64,000 nucleotides of DNA. Origin: an uncultured Aliiroseovarius sp. GTDB taxonomy: Bacteria; Pseudomonadota; Alphaproteobacteria; Rhodobacterales; Rhodobacteraceae. The notes under the pieces are model-generated. The model saw nothing but the letters and a program-made list of their open reading frames with translations, had not been told where the DNA came from and did no database searches. The stretch spans positions 78,848-142,847 of the forward strand of contig NZ_CANMFT010000009.1 in assembly GCF_947497285.1 (NCBI RefSeq), in the 5' to 3' direction. Positions 16,492 to 24,706 of the stretch are shown here, in pieces (the stretch's first letter is position 1; every line of letters begins with the position of its first letter). A program made the position numbers and the translations under genes.

Positions 16492-16689
16492 ATGACCTCG
16501 GAAAGCTTCTGGTCCGTGGTCTCAGAGAGCATTTCCGTGGCTGCTGAAGCGAATGCGTATGACGCGTGGTTTCGCGCGCAGGTAAAGGCCGCGCTTGAGG
16601 ATGCACGCGCTGGAACTTCACAGGTTCAGGTAATGCAGGCCGCGCAGGCTTTGATTGATGCGACGCGTCAGGGCCAATCCAAGCCCTGA
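16492..16689 (+). CDS. Antitoxin-like stability protein, without toxin
   Basis: 65-aa protein resembling plasmid stability antitoxins of the RelB/ParD-like type, in which an AYDAWFRAKVQ-type core is followed by two helices. Here the core reads ANAYDAWFRAQVKAALEDARAG and is followed by a helical tail (SQVQVMQAAQALIDATRQGQ). The start is uncertain: ATG at 16492 or GTG at 16537 are both possible and neither has a strong ribosome site. No ParE/RelE toxin follows; the next gene is the large helicase. It may be a solitary antitoxin that counters a toxin elsewhere, or the relic of a lost pair. Confidence 0.6.
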   Translation: MTSESFWSVVSESISVAAEANAYDAWFRAQVKAALEDARAGTSQVQVMQAAQALIDATRQGQSKP

Positions 16690-16727
16690 GCAAGCCTTGG
16701 AGGTCAGTGTGGTCTGATCCCGCCACC

Positions 16728-16749
16728 CTGAAAAGCGAAAGCGGGCTTT
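16728..16749. repeat. Leader motif copy 2 (AAAGCGGGCTTT)
   Basis: Second copy of the leader motif: CTGAAAAGCG head, then AAAGCGGGCTTT at 16738-16749 followed by TT. It lies 42 bases before the helicase start codon. In this copy AAAAGC can also pair with GCTTTT ahead of the T run, as in a weak terminator. Confidence 0.5.
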
Positions 16750-16791
16750 TTGTCCTTTGGAATTCAGACCCTGATCCAAAGGAAAATCCCC

Positions 16792-19700
16792 ATGTCCAAG
16801 CCCAAACCGGCAAACCCGGCTTTCCCAATCTCTGACACTGATCTCGCAAATGCCATCGCGCAAATCGGCGCGGAGATCGACCACCAACCCCTGCGCAGTT
16901 CAGCGCTCGCGCGTATCATGCGCGAGACGTTTCATGGCAGCGATGCCGGCGGTGCCTGGGACTGGCGCATGGCCTATGACCTGATGCAGGCCGCGGCTGT
17001 TCAGGTGCTGCTGCGTGGGGACGGCGCGGCAGGTGATATCGCCGCTGCAAGGCTGCTTGCCTCGCGGCTCCTGACGGAAACCCGCCGCTCCGAGCAGCAG
17101 ATCCGGCTGCAGCAGTTTTCCACGCCGCTGCCATTTGCGGCGCTGGTCTTGCAGGCCACGGCGATCCGCAAGGGCGAGACCGTTCTGGAGCCCTCGGCGG
17201 GCACCGGTGCACTGGCCGCTTTCGCCGCCCGGGCTGGTGCCACGCTTTTGCTCAACGAGATCGACCCCTCTCGCCAGCGCCTCCTGCGCGCGGTTTTCGG
17301 CGGAGAGGTCACAGGCCATGACGGCGAGCATATCGATGATCTGCTGCAGACGCCGGTTCTACCCGACGTCGTGGTGATGAACCCGCCCTTCGCCTCATCG
17401 GTCGATCGCTCCCAAGACAAGCACATCGCCGCCAAACATCTCGTCGCGGCTGCCAAGCGTCTCGCGCCCGGTGGGCGGCTGGTGGCGATCATGCCGCCGG
17501 GATTCACACCCGAACGCGATGCCGCGCATTGGTCCCGCGCCTGCGGTCTCCTGACGCTGCGACTGGCGTTGACGATGCCGGGGCAGGTCTACCGCAAACT
17601 CGGCACCTCTGTCGAAACCCAGCTGATGGTCTTCGACAAGGTGCAGGAGGACGGCGAGATGATCCGCGTCCCTGTGCGGGATCTGGATGAAGCCTTGGCA
17701 TATGTTGATGCTGTGGCCTCAACCCGGACCGAGATGCGCCCCGCCCAACGGGCGGCAGCGGTTACTGCTGCGCGACCGACCGTTGCACCATCTGCCCCGC
17801 GCAAGACCGCCGCTGCGCCTGTTGCGGCCTCCAAACCCCGGGCCAATGCCGTCCGTCCGCTCAGCTTCACAAGCTTTGAGACCCCTCGCGACAACACGCC
17901 GGTCTCGGACATCTATGCGCGCTACCGTCCGCAGCGGATCGAGATCGCGGGTGCGCAGGAACATCCCACCCCGCTCGTCGAGAGCATCGCCATGGCCTCG
18001 GTTGCCCCGCCGATGCCCTCAAACACGGTCAGTGATGACTTGCGCCTGCCCGCACGGTTGATCGAGGAGGGAGACCTATCCGAGGCGCAGCTGGAAACCA
18101 TCATCATGGCGCATGATGCCCATGGGCGTGATCTGCCCGGTCGGTTTACAATCGATGACGACCAGACCAAGCTGACGCGCGCCGATGATGATCCGGACGC
18201 ACGGGCCTATCGCCTTGGCTATTTCCTCGGCGACGGCACCGGTTGCGGCAAGGGCCGCGAATGCGCCGGGCTCATTCTCGTGAACTGGCTTTCCGGACGC
18301 AGAAAGGCGATCTGGGTCTCCAAATCCGCCACGCTCATCGAGGACGCCATCCGCGACTGGACCGATCTCGGCGGCTCGCCAGCCGACATCCAGCCGCTCT
18401 CCAAATGGAAACCGGACCAGTCCATCCCGATGGGCGACGGTATCCTTTTTGTCACCTACGCCACGCTGCGGTCCGCGGGCAAATGCGGCACCACGCGACT
18501 GAGCCAGATTCTCGACTGGATGGGCGAAGACTTCGACGGCGTGCTGGCTTTTGATGAGGCCCATGCCATGCAGAACGCGGCAGGGTCCGAGCAGGGCAGG
18601 GGGGTCAAACCCTCCCAGCAGGGCCTTGCTGGCCTGCGGCTGCAACTGGCCGCCCCGCGCGCTCGTGTCTTCTACATCTCGGCTACGGGGGCCACGAGCG
18701 TCTCGAACCTCGCCTATGCCGCGCGTCTCGGTCTCTGGGGGCAGGGCCCCGAATACCCCTTCCCAAGCCGCGAGAGCTTCGTTTCTGCGATGGAAGCCGG
18801 CGGCGTGGCTGCCATGGAGGTGGTCGCGCGTGATCTCAAGACGCTCGGGCTCTACACGGCGCGTGCCCTCAGTTTTGATGGGGTGGAGTATGACGTGCTC
18901 GAACACGCGCTGACCCCGGCCCAGATCGAGATCTACGACGCATACGCGGGTGCTTTTCGGATGATCCACCACAATCTCGAAGCGGCGCTGACTGCGACCG
19001 GCGTCAACGACGCCTCGGGCGAGACCAATGCGTCGGCTGCTCACGCCTCGGCCAAGTCCCGCTTCGAGAGCACGAAACAGCGCTTCTTCAACCATCTCCT
19101 GATGGGCATGAAAGCCCCGACCATCATCCGCGCGATCAAGGACGATCTGGCGGCGGGCAAGGCTTGCGTCATCCAGGTGGTTTCGACAGGCGAGAGCCTG
19201 CTGAAACGCCGGCTTGAGACGATGGACCCCGAGGATGAACTCGTCGAGGGTGCCTTGACGCCGCGCGATTACGTCCTGGGCTACCTCGAACAGGCCTTCC
19301 CGATCCATGCGCAAAAGCTGGTCGAGGTCGACGGCAATATGGTGGCGGAACCCTTGCGGGATGAGACCGGCGCGCTCGTCGTCTCGCGCGAGGCGCTCGC
19401 CCTGCGCGATGCGGCCATGATGGAGTTGATGACGCTGGCGCCGATCCCCTCGGCGCTCGATCAGATCCTCTGGGCTTTTGGCGACGAGGCCGTCGCAGAG
19501 GTCACGGGTCGGTCCATCCGCCCTTTGAAGGCCGAGGATGGTCATCTCTTCATCGAGAAGCGCGCCGCCAGCAGCAATTCATCCGAGACCCAAGCCTTCA
19601 TGGACGGCGAGAAGGATATCCTTATCTTTTCCGATGCGGGCGGGACGGGCCGGTCCTATCACGCGGCGCAAACGGCGAAGAACCAGAAACGGCGGCGGCA

Positions 19701-21054
19701 CTATCTTCTGGAGCCCGGCTGGCGCGCGGATGCGGCCATCCAGGGGCTCGGGCGCACGCATCGCTCGGCTCAGGTCAGCGCGCCCTTCTTCCGGGTCTGC
19801 ACCTCGGATGTGCATGGCGAAAAACGCTTCACCTCGACTATAGCCAAGCGCCTCGACCAGCTGGGGGCCTTGACCAAGGGTCAGCGCGAGACCGGCTCGC
19901 AAGGCATGTTCCGCGAGGAGGACAATCTCGAAAGCCCGATCGCGCGAGCGGCGCTGCGTGGGTATTTCGCCGATCTTGCCGCCGGGCGCGCTGAGGCGAT
20001 GGGCTACGAGAGCTTCACCGACTGGACCGCCCTGCGGCTGATCGACAAGGACGGGGTGCTGCTCGAGGAGCTGCCGCCGATCCAGCGGTTTCTCAACCGA
20101 GTTCTGGCCCTTCCCATCCACATGCAGAACGCACTCTTTGCCGAGTTCATGCGCCGGATTGCCGATCAGACTGAACGGGCGCGCGCGGCGGGCACGCTCG
20201 ATCTCGGCGTCGAAACCCTGCGCGGCGAAAAGATCGAACAGGTCTCCACGGAGGATCTCTGGACCTGCCCGAAATCCGGCGCCGTGACGCGGATCATCGG
20301 ACTTGAGGTGACGGACCCAGTGTATGTCCTGGGCGCCAAAGAGGCCATATCGCGCAATCCCGACAAGCTGCCGATGGTTAACCGCGTCTCCGGTCGCGCG
20401 GCGCTCATCTCGGCGCGGCCCATGCAGATGTATGACGAGGACATCGTCACGCTGATGCGCAAGGCGGTGCGGCCAAACGGGTCGAGCTATCTCGAAGAGG
20501 CACGGTTTGAGTCCTCGGCTTGGGAAGAGATCGACAGGCCTGAGTTCGCACGTCTTTGGGATGCCGAGGCTGCGTCCCTGCCAAAAACCACCACGACCAA
20601 GCTCTACCTGCTGACCGGGCTGCTGCTGCCGATCTGGAAGGATATTCCGACCACCAATGAGCGCATCTACCGGGTCACGCCCGATGGGGCGACCGCCATG
20701 ATCGGGCGCACGCTGAGCGAGGAAGGGGCGGCCGCGCTGCGCGCCCGCTTCCTCGTCTCCAATCCGCAAACGCCACAGGAGATGTTGACCGCCGCCCTCG
20801 GCACCACCGCGCCTGTCGATCTGGGCCGGGGTCTGACCCTGACCCGTCGCCGTGTCGCAGGCGAGATGCGCCTCGAGCTGGGCGGCGCGGATCGGGGCAT
20901 GATTGATGGCCTCAAGGCAATGGGGTGTTTCACTGAGATCATCGCCTTCCAGCTGCGGGTGTTCCTGCCGCACGGGGACGGGATCGACGCGGGAAGCATT
21001 CTGGCCCGGATCGTGGGGCAGCGAGCCGCTAGAGCAGCAGAACAAGCCGCCTGA
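16792..21054 (+). CDS. Strawberry-notch-like methyltransferase-helicase fusion
   Basis: 1420-aa protein. The N-terminal part (to about 300) is a DNA methyltransferase fold: SAM motif LEPSAGTGALAAFAARAGA, then VVVMNPPFAS with Asn197, the NPPF motif of N-methylating enzymes. After a Pro/Ala-rich linker comes a superfamily 2 helicase of the strawberry notch type: Walker A region GDGTGCGKGRECAG (from about 480), DEAH box FDEAHAMQ at Asp588, ISATGAT, and motif VI QGLGRTHRSAQ near 984, then the SBNO C-terminal domain. Such proteins are widespread on alphaproteobacterial plasmids and phages, with no settled function; modification and remodelling of incoming DNA is a reasonable guess. Start at 16792 follows AAAGGAAAA. 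Confidence 0.93.
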   Translation: MSKPKPANPAFPISDTDLANAIAQIGAEIDHQPLRSSALARIMRETFHGSDAGGAWDWRMAYDLMQAAAVQVLLRGDGAAGDIAAARLLASRLLTETRRSEQQIRLQQFSTPLPFAALVLQATAIRKGETVLEPSAGTGALAAFAARAGATLLLNEIDPSRQRLLRAVFGGEVTGHDGEHIDDLLQTPVLPDVVVMNPPFASSVDRSQDKHIAAKHLVAAAKRLAPGGRLVAIMPPGFTPERDAAHWSRACGLLTLRLALTMPGQVYRKLGTSVETQLMVFDKVQEDGEMIRVPVRDLDEALAYVDAVASTRTEMRPAQRAAAVTAARPTVAPSAPRKTAAAPVAASKPRANAVRPLSFTSFETPRDNTPVSDIYARYRPQRIEIAGAQEHPTPLVESIAMASVAPPMPSNTVSDDLRLPARLIEEGDLSEAQLETIIMAHDAHGRDLPGRFTIDDDQTKLTRADDDPDARAYRLGYFLGDGTGCGKGRECAGLILVNWLSGRRKAIWVSKSATLIEDAIRDWTDLGGSPADIQPLSKWKPDQSIPMGDGILFVTYATLRSAGKCGTTRLSQILDWMGEDFDGVLAFDEAHAMQNAAGSEQGRGVKPSQQGLAGLRLQLAAPRARVFYISATGATSVSNLAYAARLGLWGQGPEYPFPSRESFVSAMEAGGVAAMEVVARDLKTLGLYTARALSFDGVEYDVLEHALTPAQIEIYDAYAGAFRMIHHNLEAALTATGVNDASGETNASAAHASAKSRFESTKQRFFNHLLMGMKAPTIIRAIKDDLAAGKACVIQVVSTGESLLKRRLETMDPEDELVEGALTPRDYVLGYLEQAFPIHAQKLVEVDGNMVAEPLRDETGALVVSREALALRDAAMMELMTLAPIPSALDQILWAFGDEAVAEVTGRSIRPLKAEDGHLFIEKRAASSNSSETQAFMDGEKDILIFSDAGGTGRSYHAAQTAKNQKRRRHYLLEPGWRADAAIQGLGRTHRSAQVSAPFFRVCTSDVHGEKRFTSTIAKRLDQLGALTKGQRETGSQGMFREEDNLESPIARAALRGYFADLAAGRAEAMGYESFTDWTALRLIDKDGVLLEELPPIQRFLNRVLALPIHMQNALFAEFMRRIADQTERARAAGTLDLGVETLRGEKIEQVSTEDLWTCPKSGAVTRIIGLEVTDPVYVLGAKEAISRNPDKLPMVNRVSGRAALISARPMQMYDEDIVTLMRKAVRPNGSSYLEEARFESSAWEEIDRPEFARLWDAEAASLPKTTTTKLYLLTGLLLPIWKDIPTTNERIYRVTPDGATAMIGRTLSEEGAAALRARFLVSNPQTPQEMLTAALGTTAPVDLGRGLTLTRRRVAGEMRLELGGADRGMIDGLKAMGCFTEIIAFQLRVFLPHGDGIDAGSILARIVGQRAARAAEQAA

Positions 21055-21071
21055 AAAGTCAAAGCGGGCTT
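21051..21071. repeat. Leader motif copy 3 (AAAGCGGGCTT)
   Basis: Third copy: CTGAAAAGTC followed by AAAGCGGGCTT, starting at the stop codon of the helicase gene and lying 105 bases before the DUF6878 start. The head CTGAAAAG is the same as in copy 2. Confidence 0.5.
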
Positions 21072-21176
21072 CCGGTCGGGCGTCGCGGATCGGGGTTTGC
21101 CGGTCTGCGCTTACCGGGCGCGCGCTGACCAATGCCACGCCCGGCCCCCCCCAAATTCAGACGAGAGGACAGACCC

Positions 21177-21563
21177 ATGACCAATCCCCAGATCGACTAT
21201 GCCGCGATGGCGGCTCAGTTGCGCGCGGAGCGCGAAACCACCTTGAAGGCGACCCGAGCGGAGCTGCTCGCGCAACTACGTGCGCTTGGCATCAGCGGGG
21301 TCACTGCCGAATACGAAGGCTATGGCGACTCCGGCAATGTCGAGGATGTGACGGTGCAGCCTGCAGAGGTCCAACTGCCGGAGGCGCTTGCCACAGAGGT
21401 TGGCGATTTCGCCTGGTCGCTCGCCTATCATCATCACCCGGGGTTTGAAAACAACGAGGGCGGCTACGGCACGCTGACCTGGGACATAGCACTAGACAGC
21501 ATCACCCTCGATCATGCCGACCGCTATGTCGAATGCTCGCACAGCTATGACGAGGGGCTGTGA
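21177..21563 (+). CDS. DUF6878 family protein
   Basis: 128-aa acidic soluble protein matching the DUF6878 family: an N-terminal helix (MAAQLRAERETTLKATRAELLAQLRALGI), the conserved VTAEYEGYGDSGNVEDVTV, and a C-terminal part HHPGFENNEGGYGTLTWDIALDSITLDHADRYVECSHSYDEGL. Function is unknown. The family accompanies ArdC and strawberry-notch genes on many plasmids. One base separates its stop from the next gene's start, so the two are translated together. Start at 21177 follows GAGAGGACAGACCC. Confidence 0.82.
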   Translation: MTNPQIDYAAMAAQLRAERETTLKATRAELLAQLRALGISGVTAEYEGYGDSGNVEDVTVQPAEVQLPEALATEVGDFAWSLAYHHHPGFENNEGGYGTLTWDIALDSITLDHADRYVECSHSYDEGL

Positions 21564-21564
21564 G

Positions 21565-22026
21565 ATGGCCCATCCGCTTCATCATGCTGAAAGCTCTGCC
21601 CGGAAATTCGGCGGGGTGCCGTCTGACTATCAGGCTGTGCACGATTGGTTTGACGCCTCGAAAGAGCATCTCGCGCTCTTCACGCACCGAGCCATGCGCC
21701 ACCACGCTCAAGGCCTGTTCGAGGCCGAACGTGTCTTCGGCCTGACCCTGACCAATAGCGCAGGTCGAGAGATCCCCGTGCGCTGGATCGGCGAGCAGCA
21801 TGTCCGCGAAGACTGTCAGGGCCGCATTCCGAGCATGGCGGACTGGCTTCGACGGATCCAGCCTGAGCCATGGATGGCAAATGGCCACATCGACCGGCAT
21901 GTCGGCAATGAGCCCTGCGGCGACCCAAGGGTTGCCTGGGCCTCCGAGGTCGCCGCCGGAAGAACGGTTCTTGGCCTGAAGGATTGGATGGCGTCGCGCG
22001 CGACGCAAGCCACGCAAAGCGCCTGA
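21565..22026 (+). CDS. DUF6915 family protein
   Basis: 153-aa protein with the DUF6915 opening MAHPLHHAESSARKFGG followed by DWFDASKEHLALFTHRAMRHHAQGLFEAERVFG. Several histidines (HPLHH, HRAMRHH) could bind metal. The segment TNSAGREIPVRWIGEQHVREDCQGRIPSMADWLRRI is the most conserved part. Function unknown. It forms a two-gene unit with the DUF6878 gene and is closed by a terminator at 22062-22090. Confidence 0.82.
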   Translation: MAHPLHHAESSARKFGGVPSDYQAVHDWFDASKEHLALFTHRAMRHHAQGLFEAERVFGLTLTNSAGREIPVRWIGEQHVREDCQGRIPSMADWLRRIQPEPWMANGHIDRHVGNEPCGDPRVAWASEVAAGRTVLGLKDWMASRATQATQSA

Positions 22027-22061
22027 CAGCTCTTGGCCGTTTGCCAAACGAATACTGCATG

Positions 22062-22090
22062 GAAGCCCGGTTGGACGATCGGGCTTCTTG
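22062..22090 (+). terminator. Intrinsic terminator after the DUF6915 gene
   Basis: Eight-base stem GAAGCCCG (22062-22069) with CGGGCTTC (22080-22087), ten-base loop, then TTG. It ends the DUF6878-DUF6915 unit. Confidence 0.65.
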
Positions 22091-22126
22091 CATCGTTTCC
22101 CCACCATTCTTCTTGAGGAGGATCGC

Positions 22127-22429
22127 ATGACACTCGAAGACATCAAGGCGGCCGTCGATGCCGGCCAGACCGTGCATTGGGCCAATACCGGCTACGTTGT
22201 CCACAAGGACCGGCTTGGGCAGTACCTGATCACCTATGTGCCGAACGGCAGCTGCATCGGTCTGACCGACCAGGAAGGGCAACGGTTGAACGGCAAAGAG
22301 GCGGAGTTCTTCATCGCGCGGTCGGAGGACAGCGTTGAAAATTCGGGCAGCCAATCAAGACCAGACGGGCAGGGGAGGGGCGTAGCACCCGGAGGCGCGG
22401 GGGCCTTCCCACTCGGACGGCAGCTCTGA
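22127..22429 (+). CDS. Small hypothetical protein
   Basis: 100-aa protein with no family I recognise. The first 65 residues look like a genuine small domain (TLEDIKAAVDAGQTVHWANTGYVVHKDRLGQYLITYVPNG, GLTDQEGQRLNGKEAEFFIA). The last 35 are low-complexity and Gly/Pro/Arg-rich, which suggests the original stop was lost by a frameshift near 22330. A strong AGGAGG ribosome site precedes the ATG. It sits alone between a terminator and a leader motif. Confidence 0.6.
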   Translation: MTLEDIKAAVDAGQTVHWANTGYVVHKDRLGQYLITYVPNGSCIGLTDQEGQRLNGKEAEFFIARSEDSVENSGSQSRPDGQGRGVAPGGAGAFPLGRQL

Positions 22430-22442
22430 CCCGTGGGCGGGG

Positions 22443-22462
22443 CTGAAAGGAAAGCAGGCTTT
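22443..22462. repeat. Leader motif copy 4 (AAAGCAGGCTTT)
   Basis: Fourth copy: CTGAAAGG followed directly by AAAGCAGGCTTT (22451-22462), 92 bases before the DUF736 gene. Confidence 0.5.
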
Positions 22463-22554
22463 CTGATTTGTGATCCCTCAAGGGGTCGAGAAAGCAATCC
22501 CGGATGCGCTGGCAAGAACGTCAGGCACCGAACAATCTGAAAAGGAACCATCCC

Positions 22555-23283
22555 ATGTTCGCAGGAACCCTCACCCGCAATGTCGAGACCGCAGCCGCTC
22601 AGTACACCGGCATGATCCACTCGACGCGCTTTGACATCGCCATCCAGTTGGAGGCGCGGGCCAAGATGTCCGAACGCAGCCCGGATTTTGACGTGACGGC
22701 AGTCAACAAATCCGGTCGCAAGGTGCGCATCGGCACGGCCTGGAACGAGACCGGCAATACCAGCGGCAACCCCTACGTCTCGATGCAGATCGATGTCGGC
22801 TTGGGCCCGTTCCGGGTCAACGCGGTGCAGACGAAAGAGGCGCGCGCGACCCAAAGCGGCGAATTCGAGATCATCCCGCTGGTCTCGAACGGCCTGATGA
22901 AGTCCGGCTCGATCTCGGGCGAGTTGACCGCCATGGACGCTGACAACGCCTTCACCGGCTACATCGCCAACATGATGTTCGATCTGGAGTTCATGCTGAT
23001 CGAGAACAGCTACAAATCCGAGGAGACCCACCCGGATTACCGCGTCGAGGTCAGCTCGCCCCGGGGCACACCGATCCGCGTCGGCTCGGCCTGGATGGCC
23101 AAAAGCAGCCGCACGGGCAATGACTACCTGTCACTGCTGATCAACACGCCTGATGGCGACCTGCGCGTCAACGCCGTGCAGAACGAAGAACAGCGCGGCG
23201 GGCAGACCTTCTCGATCATCCCGTTCATCGACAGCGGTGAGCAGCCGCAGGACGCGGGCGCGGGGCTCTCCTTGGTCGCCTAA
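22555..23283 (+). CDS. Double DUF736 protein
   Basis: 242-aa protein made of two similar halves. The first has VRIGTAWNETGNTSGNPYVSMQIDVGLGPFRVNAVQ, the second IRVGSAWMAKSSRTGNDYLSLLINTPDGDLRVNAVQ; both match the DUF736 fold (a small beta-barrel of about 100 aa). Most DUF736 proteins have one such domain, so this is an internal duplication. Each half ends in a variant of FEIIPLV or FSIIPFI. Function is unknown; the family is typical of conjugative plasmids and integrative elements. A monocistronic unit with leader motif in front and terminator behind. Confidence 0.82.
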   Translation: MFAGTLTRNVETAAAQYTGMIHSTRFDIAIQLEARAKMSERSPDFDVTAVNKSGRKVRIGTAWNETGNTSGNPYVSMQIDVGLGPFRVNAVQTKEARATQSGEFEIIPLVSNGLMKSGSISGELTAMDADNAFTGYIANMMFDLEFMLIENSYKSEETHPDYRVEVSSPRGTPIRVGSAWMAKSSRTGNDYLSLLINTPDGDLRVNAVQNEEQRGGQTFSIIPFIDSGEQPQDAGAGLSLVA

Positions 23284-23317
23284 TCGGCGCGCGAGGGGGA
23301 GACGATCTGAACCCAAA

Positions 23318-23349
23318 GGGGAACCGTGGGATCACGGTTCCCCTCTTTC
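23318..23349 (+). terminator. Intrinsic terminator after the DUF736 gene
   Basis: Eleven-base perfect stem GGGGAACCGTG (23318-23328) with CACGGTTCCCC (23333-23343), four-base loop, then TCTTTCC. It is one of the strongest hairpins in the block. Confidence 0.8.
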
Positions 23350-23439
23350 CGTGTCCGTTGGCGTGAAGGACGCCACCCGCTTGCGATCAGGTGTAAATGT
23401 GATGCATAAATATATTATCGTAACATCGAGGGCGGGCGC

Positions 23440-23976
23440 GTGGCGGCTAGATCAGGGACGGTTCCATGGTTCGAGAGCTTTAATGTTGAGGCAGAGGTTG
23501 CAGATCTCCTCGCCCATATCGAGCGCTGCACCGGATTCGCGCTACCCGCCCGAAAGCGTGAAGTCATCATGACCCATGCAAGGGCGAAGCTCGACAGGAC
23601 AAGGCAGGCATATCTGGAGGCCAAGGCGGCGGGAAAACCGGTGTCCACATCGCACAGGGCTTATCTGACCGACCTGCAGGACACGATCTTCATGGCGATC
23701 CCGGAAGAGAACCTCGCGCGGATGCCGCTGAGCGAGCAGGTTCTCAACGACCCGTCATTTTACGCGGATGCCATGCACCGCGCCGCTGCGATCAGCGAGG
23801 ATGAGCTTTTCATGGTGCTGTCCTCTTCGCTGAAAGACATGACAGTCCAAGACGCCCGGGCCTTCTTCTCGAAGCTTTGGCACGGCACGATCGATGACAA
23901 TGCCCGTAAATACGCCGAAGCCTTGAAGCGCCCCGAGCGTGAACCGCAGCCCTTTCGTCCGGGGAACACCGTGTAA
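23440..23976 (+). CDS. Hypothetical protein
   Basis: 178-aa, mostly helical soluble protein of unknown function. It begins with a GTG; no nearby ATG keeps the segment WFESFNVEAEVADLLAHIERCTGFALPARKREVIMTHARAKLDR. The C-terminal half (SEDELFMVLSSSLKDMTVQDARAFFSKLWHGTIDDNARKYAEAL) is also helical. No membrane segment or motif. It lies in the same direction as the following rhomboid gene, 130 bases upstream. Confidence 0.65.
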   Translation: MAARSGTVPWFESFNVEAEVADLLAHIERCTGFALPARKREVIMTHARAKLDRTRQAYLEAKAAGKPVSTSHRAYLTDLQDTIFMAIPEENLARMPLSEQVLNDPSFYADAMHRAAAISEDELFMVLSSSLKDMTVQDARAFFSKLWHGTIDDNARKYAEALKRPEREPQPFRPGNTV

Positions 23977-24106
23977 GATCGGAGCCATTCTCTTGGCTTG
24001 AGCCGTACCGAGGTTGGCCGCCTCAAACCCCCTTTCCCAAAGGTGGCACCCTGTGCAGCGCGCGAAAGCCGTTGAAGGCGCTGTGGGGACGTCTACTGTC
24101 GCCAAC

Positions 24107-24706
24107 ATGATGAACCGGGATCACATGCGCGCCTTCTTTCGGCGCACCGCGGCGCTTGTCTCCTTTGTCGCACTGCTCTGGGCGGTTCACCTCCTCAATT
24201 GGACTATCGGTTACGGCTTGAACCCGGCCTTCGGCCTGATCCCCCGGCACGTAAGCGGATTGGATGGTGTCATCGCCATGCCCCTCCTGCATGGAAGTTT
24301 CGCGCACCTTATGGCAAATACGCCGCCGCTATTGGTGATGGGTGGGCTGTTGGTGGCAACGACCACGCGAGCCTTGCTGCCGGTGAACGCCGTGGTGATC
24401 GGCCTCGGCGGCGGTTTTGTCTGGCTGTTCGGAAGCTCGGCCATCCATATCGGCGCGTCAGGGCTCGTCTTCGGCTGGTTTGGCTTCCTCGTCGCGCGCG
24501 GCCTCGTGGATCGCTCACTGATCACGCTGGGCGCGACACTGGTGGTCGGTTTGCTCTACGGTTCCATTCTCTGGGGCGTTCTTCCGGGTCAACCTGGCGT
24601 CTCGTGGGAGGCTCATCTGTTCGGCGCTTTGGCCGGCGCGGCCGCTGCATTGCTTGTGCAAACGCATGTCCATGCGCCGCGCCTCGGCGGCGTCGATCTG
24701 GACTGA
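24107..24706 (+). CDS. Rhomboid-family intramembrane serine protease
   Basis: 199-aa polytopic membrane protein with about six hydrophobic segments. The rhomboid dyad is visible: Ser118 in [13 protein letters not shown] (GxSG) and His170 in [23 protein letters not shown] (residues 62-72) is the conserved HxxxHxxxN-type helix. Rhomboids cut membrane proteins inside the bilayer. I chose the first of two adjacent ATGs; the frame continues upstream without a good start. Plasmid-borne rhomboids are less usual, and the substrate is unknown. It is the last gene before the tartrate cassette. Confidence 0.88.
   Translation: MMNRDHMRAFFRRTAALVSFVALLWAVHLLNWTIGYGLNPAFGLIPRHVSGLDGVIAMPLLHGSFAHLMANTPPLLVMGGLLVATTTRALLPVNAVVIGLGGGFVWLFGSSAIHIGASGLVFGWFGFLVARGLVDRSLITLGATLVVGLLYGSILWGVLPGQPGVSWEAHLFGALAGAAAALLVQTHVHAPRLGGVDLD

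Noticed and set aside
16260..16532. 90-codon minus-strand frame left of the antitoxin-like gene
   Set aside because: Fairly protein-like but without a known family or clear ribosome site, and overlapping the antitoxin start; not strong enough to call.
18076..21138. Two long minus-strand frames (489 and 519 codons) opposite the strawberry-notch gene
   Set aside because: Both mirror the third-codon-position GC of the real gene and contain no protein-like motifs.
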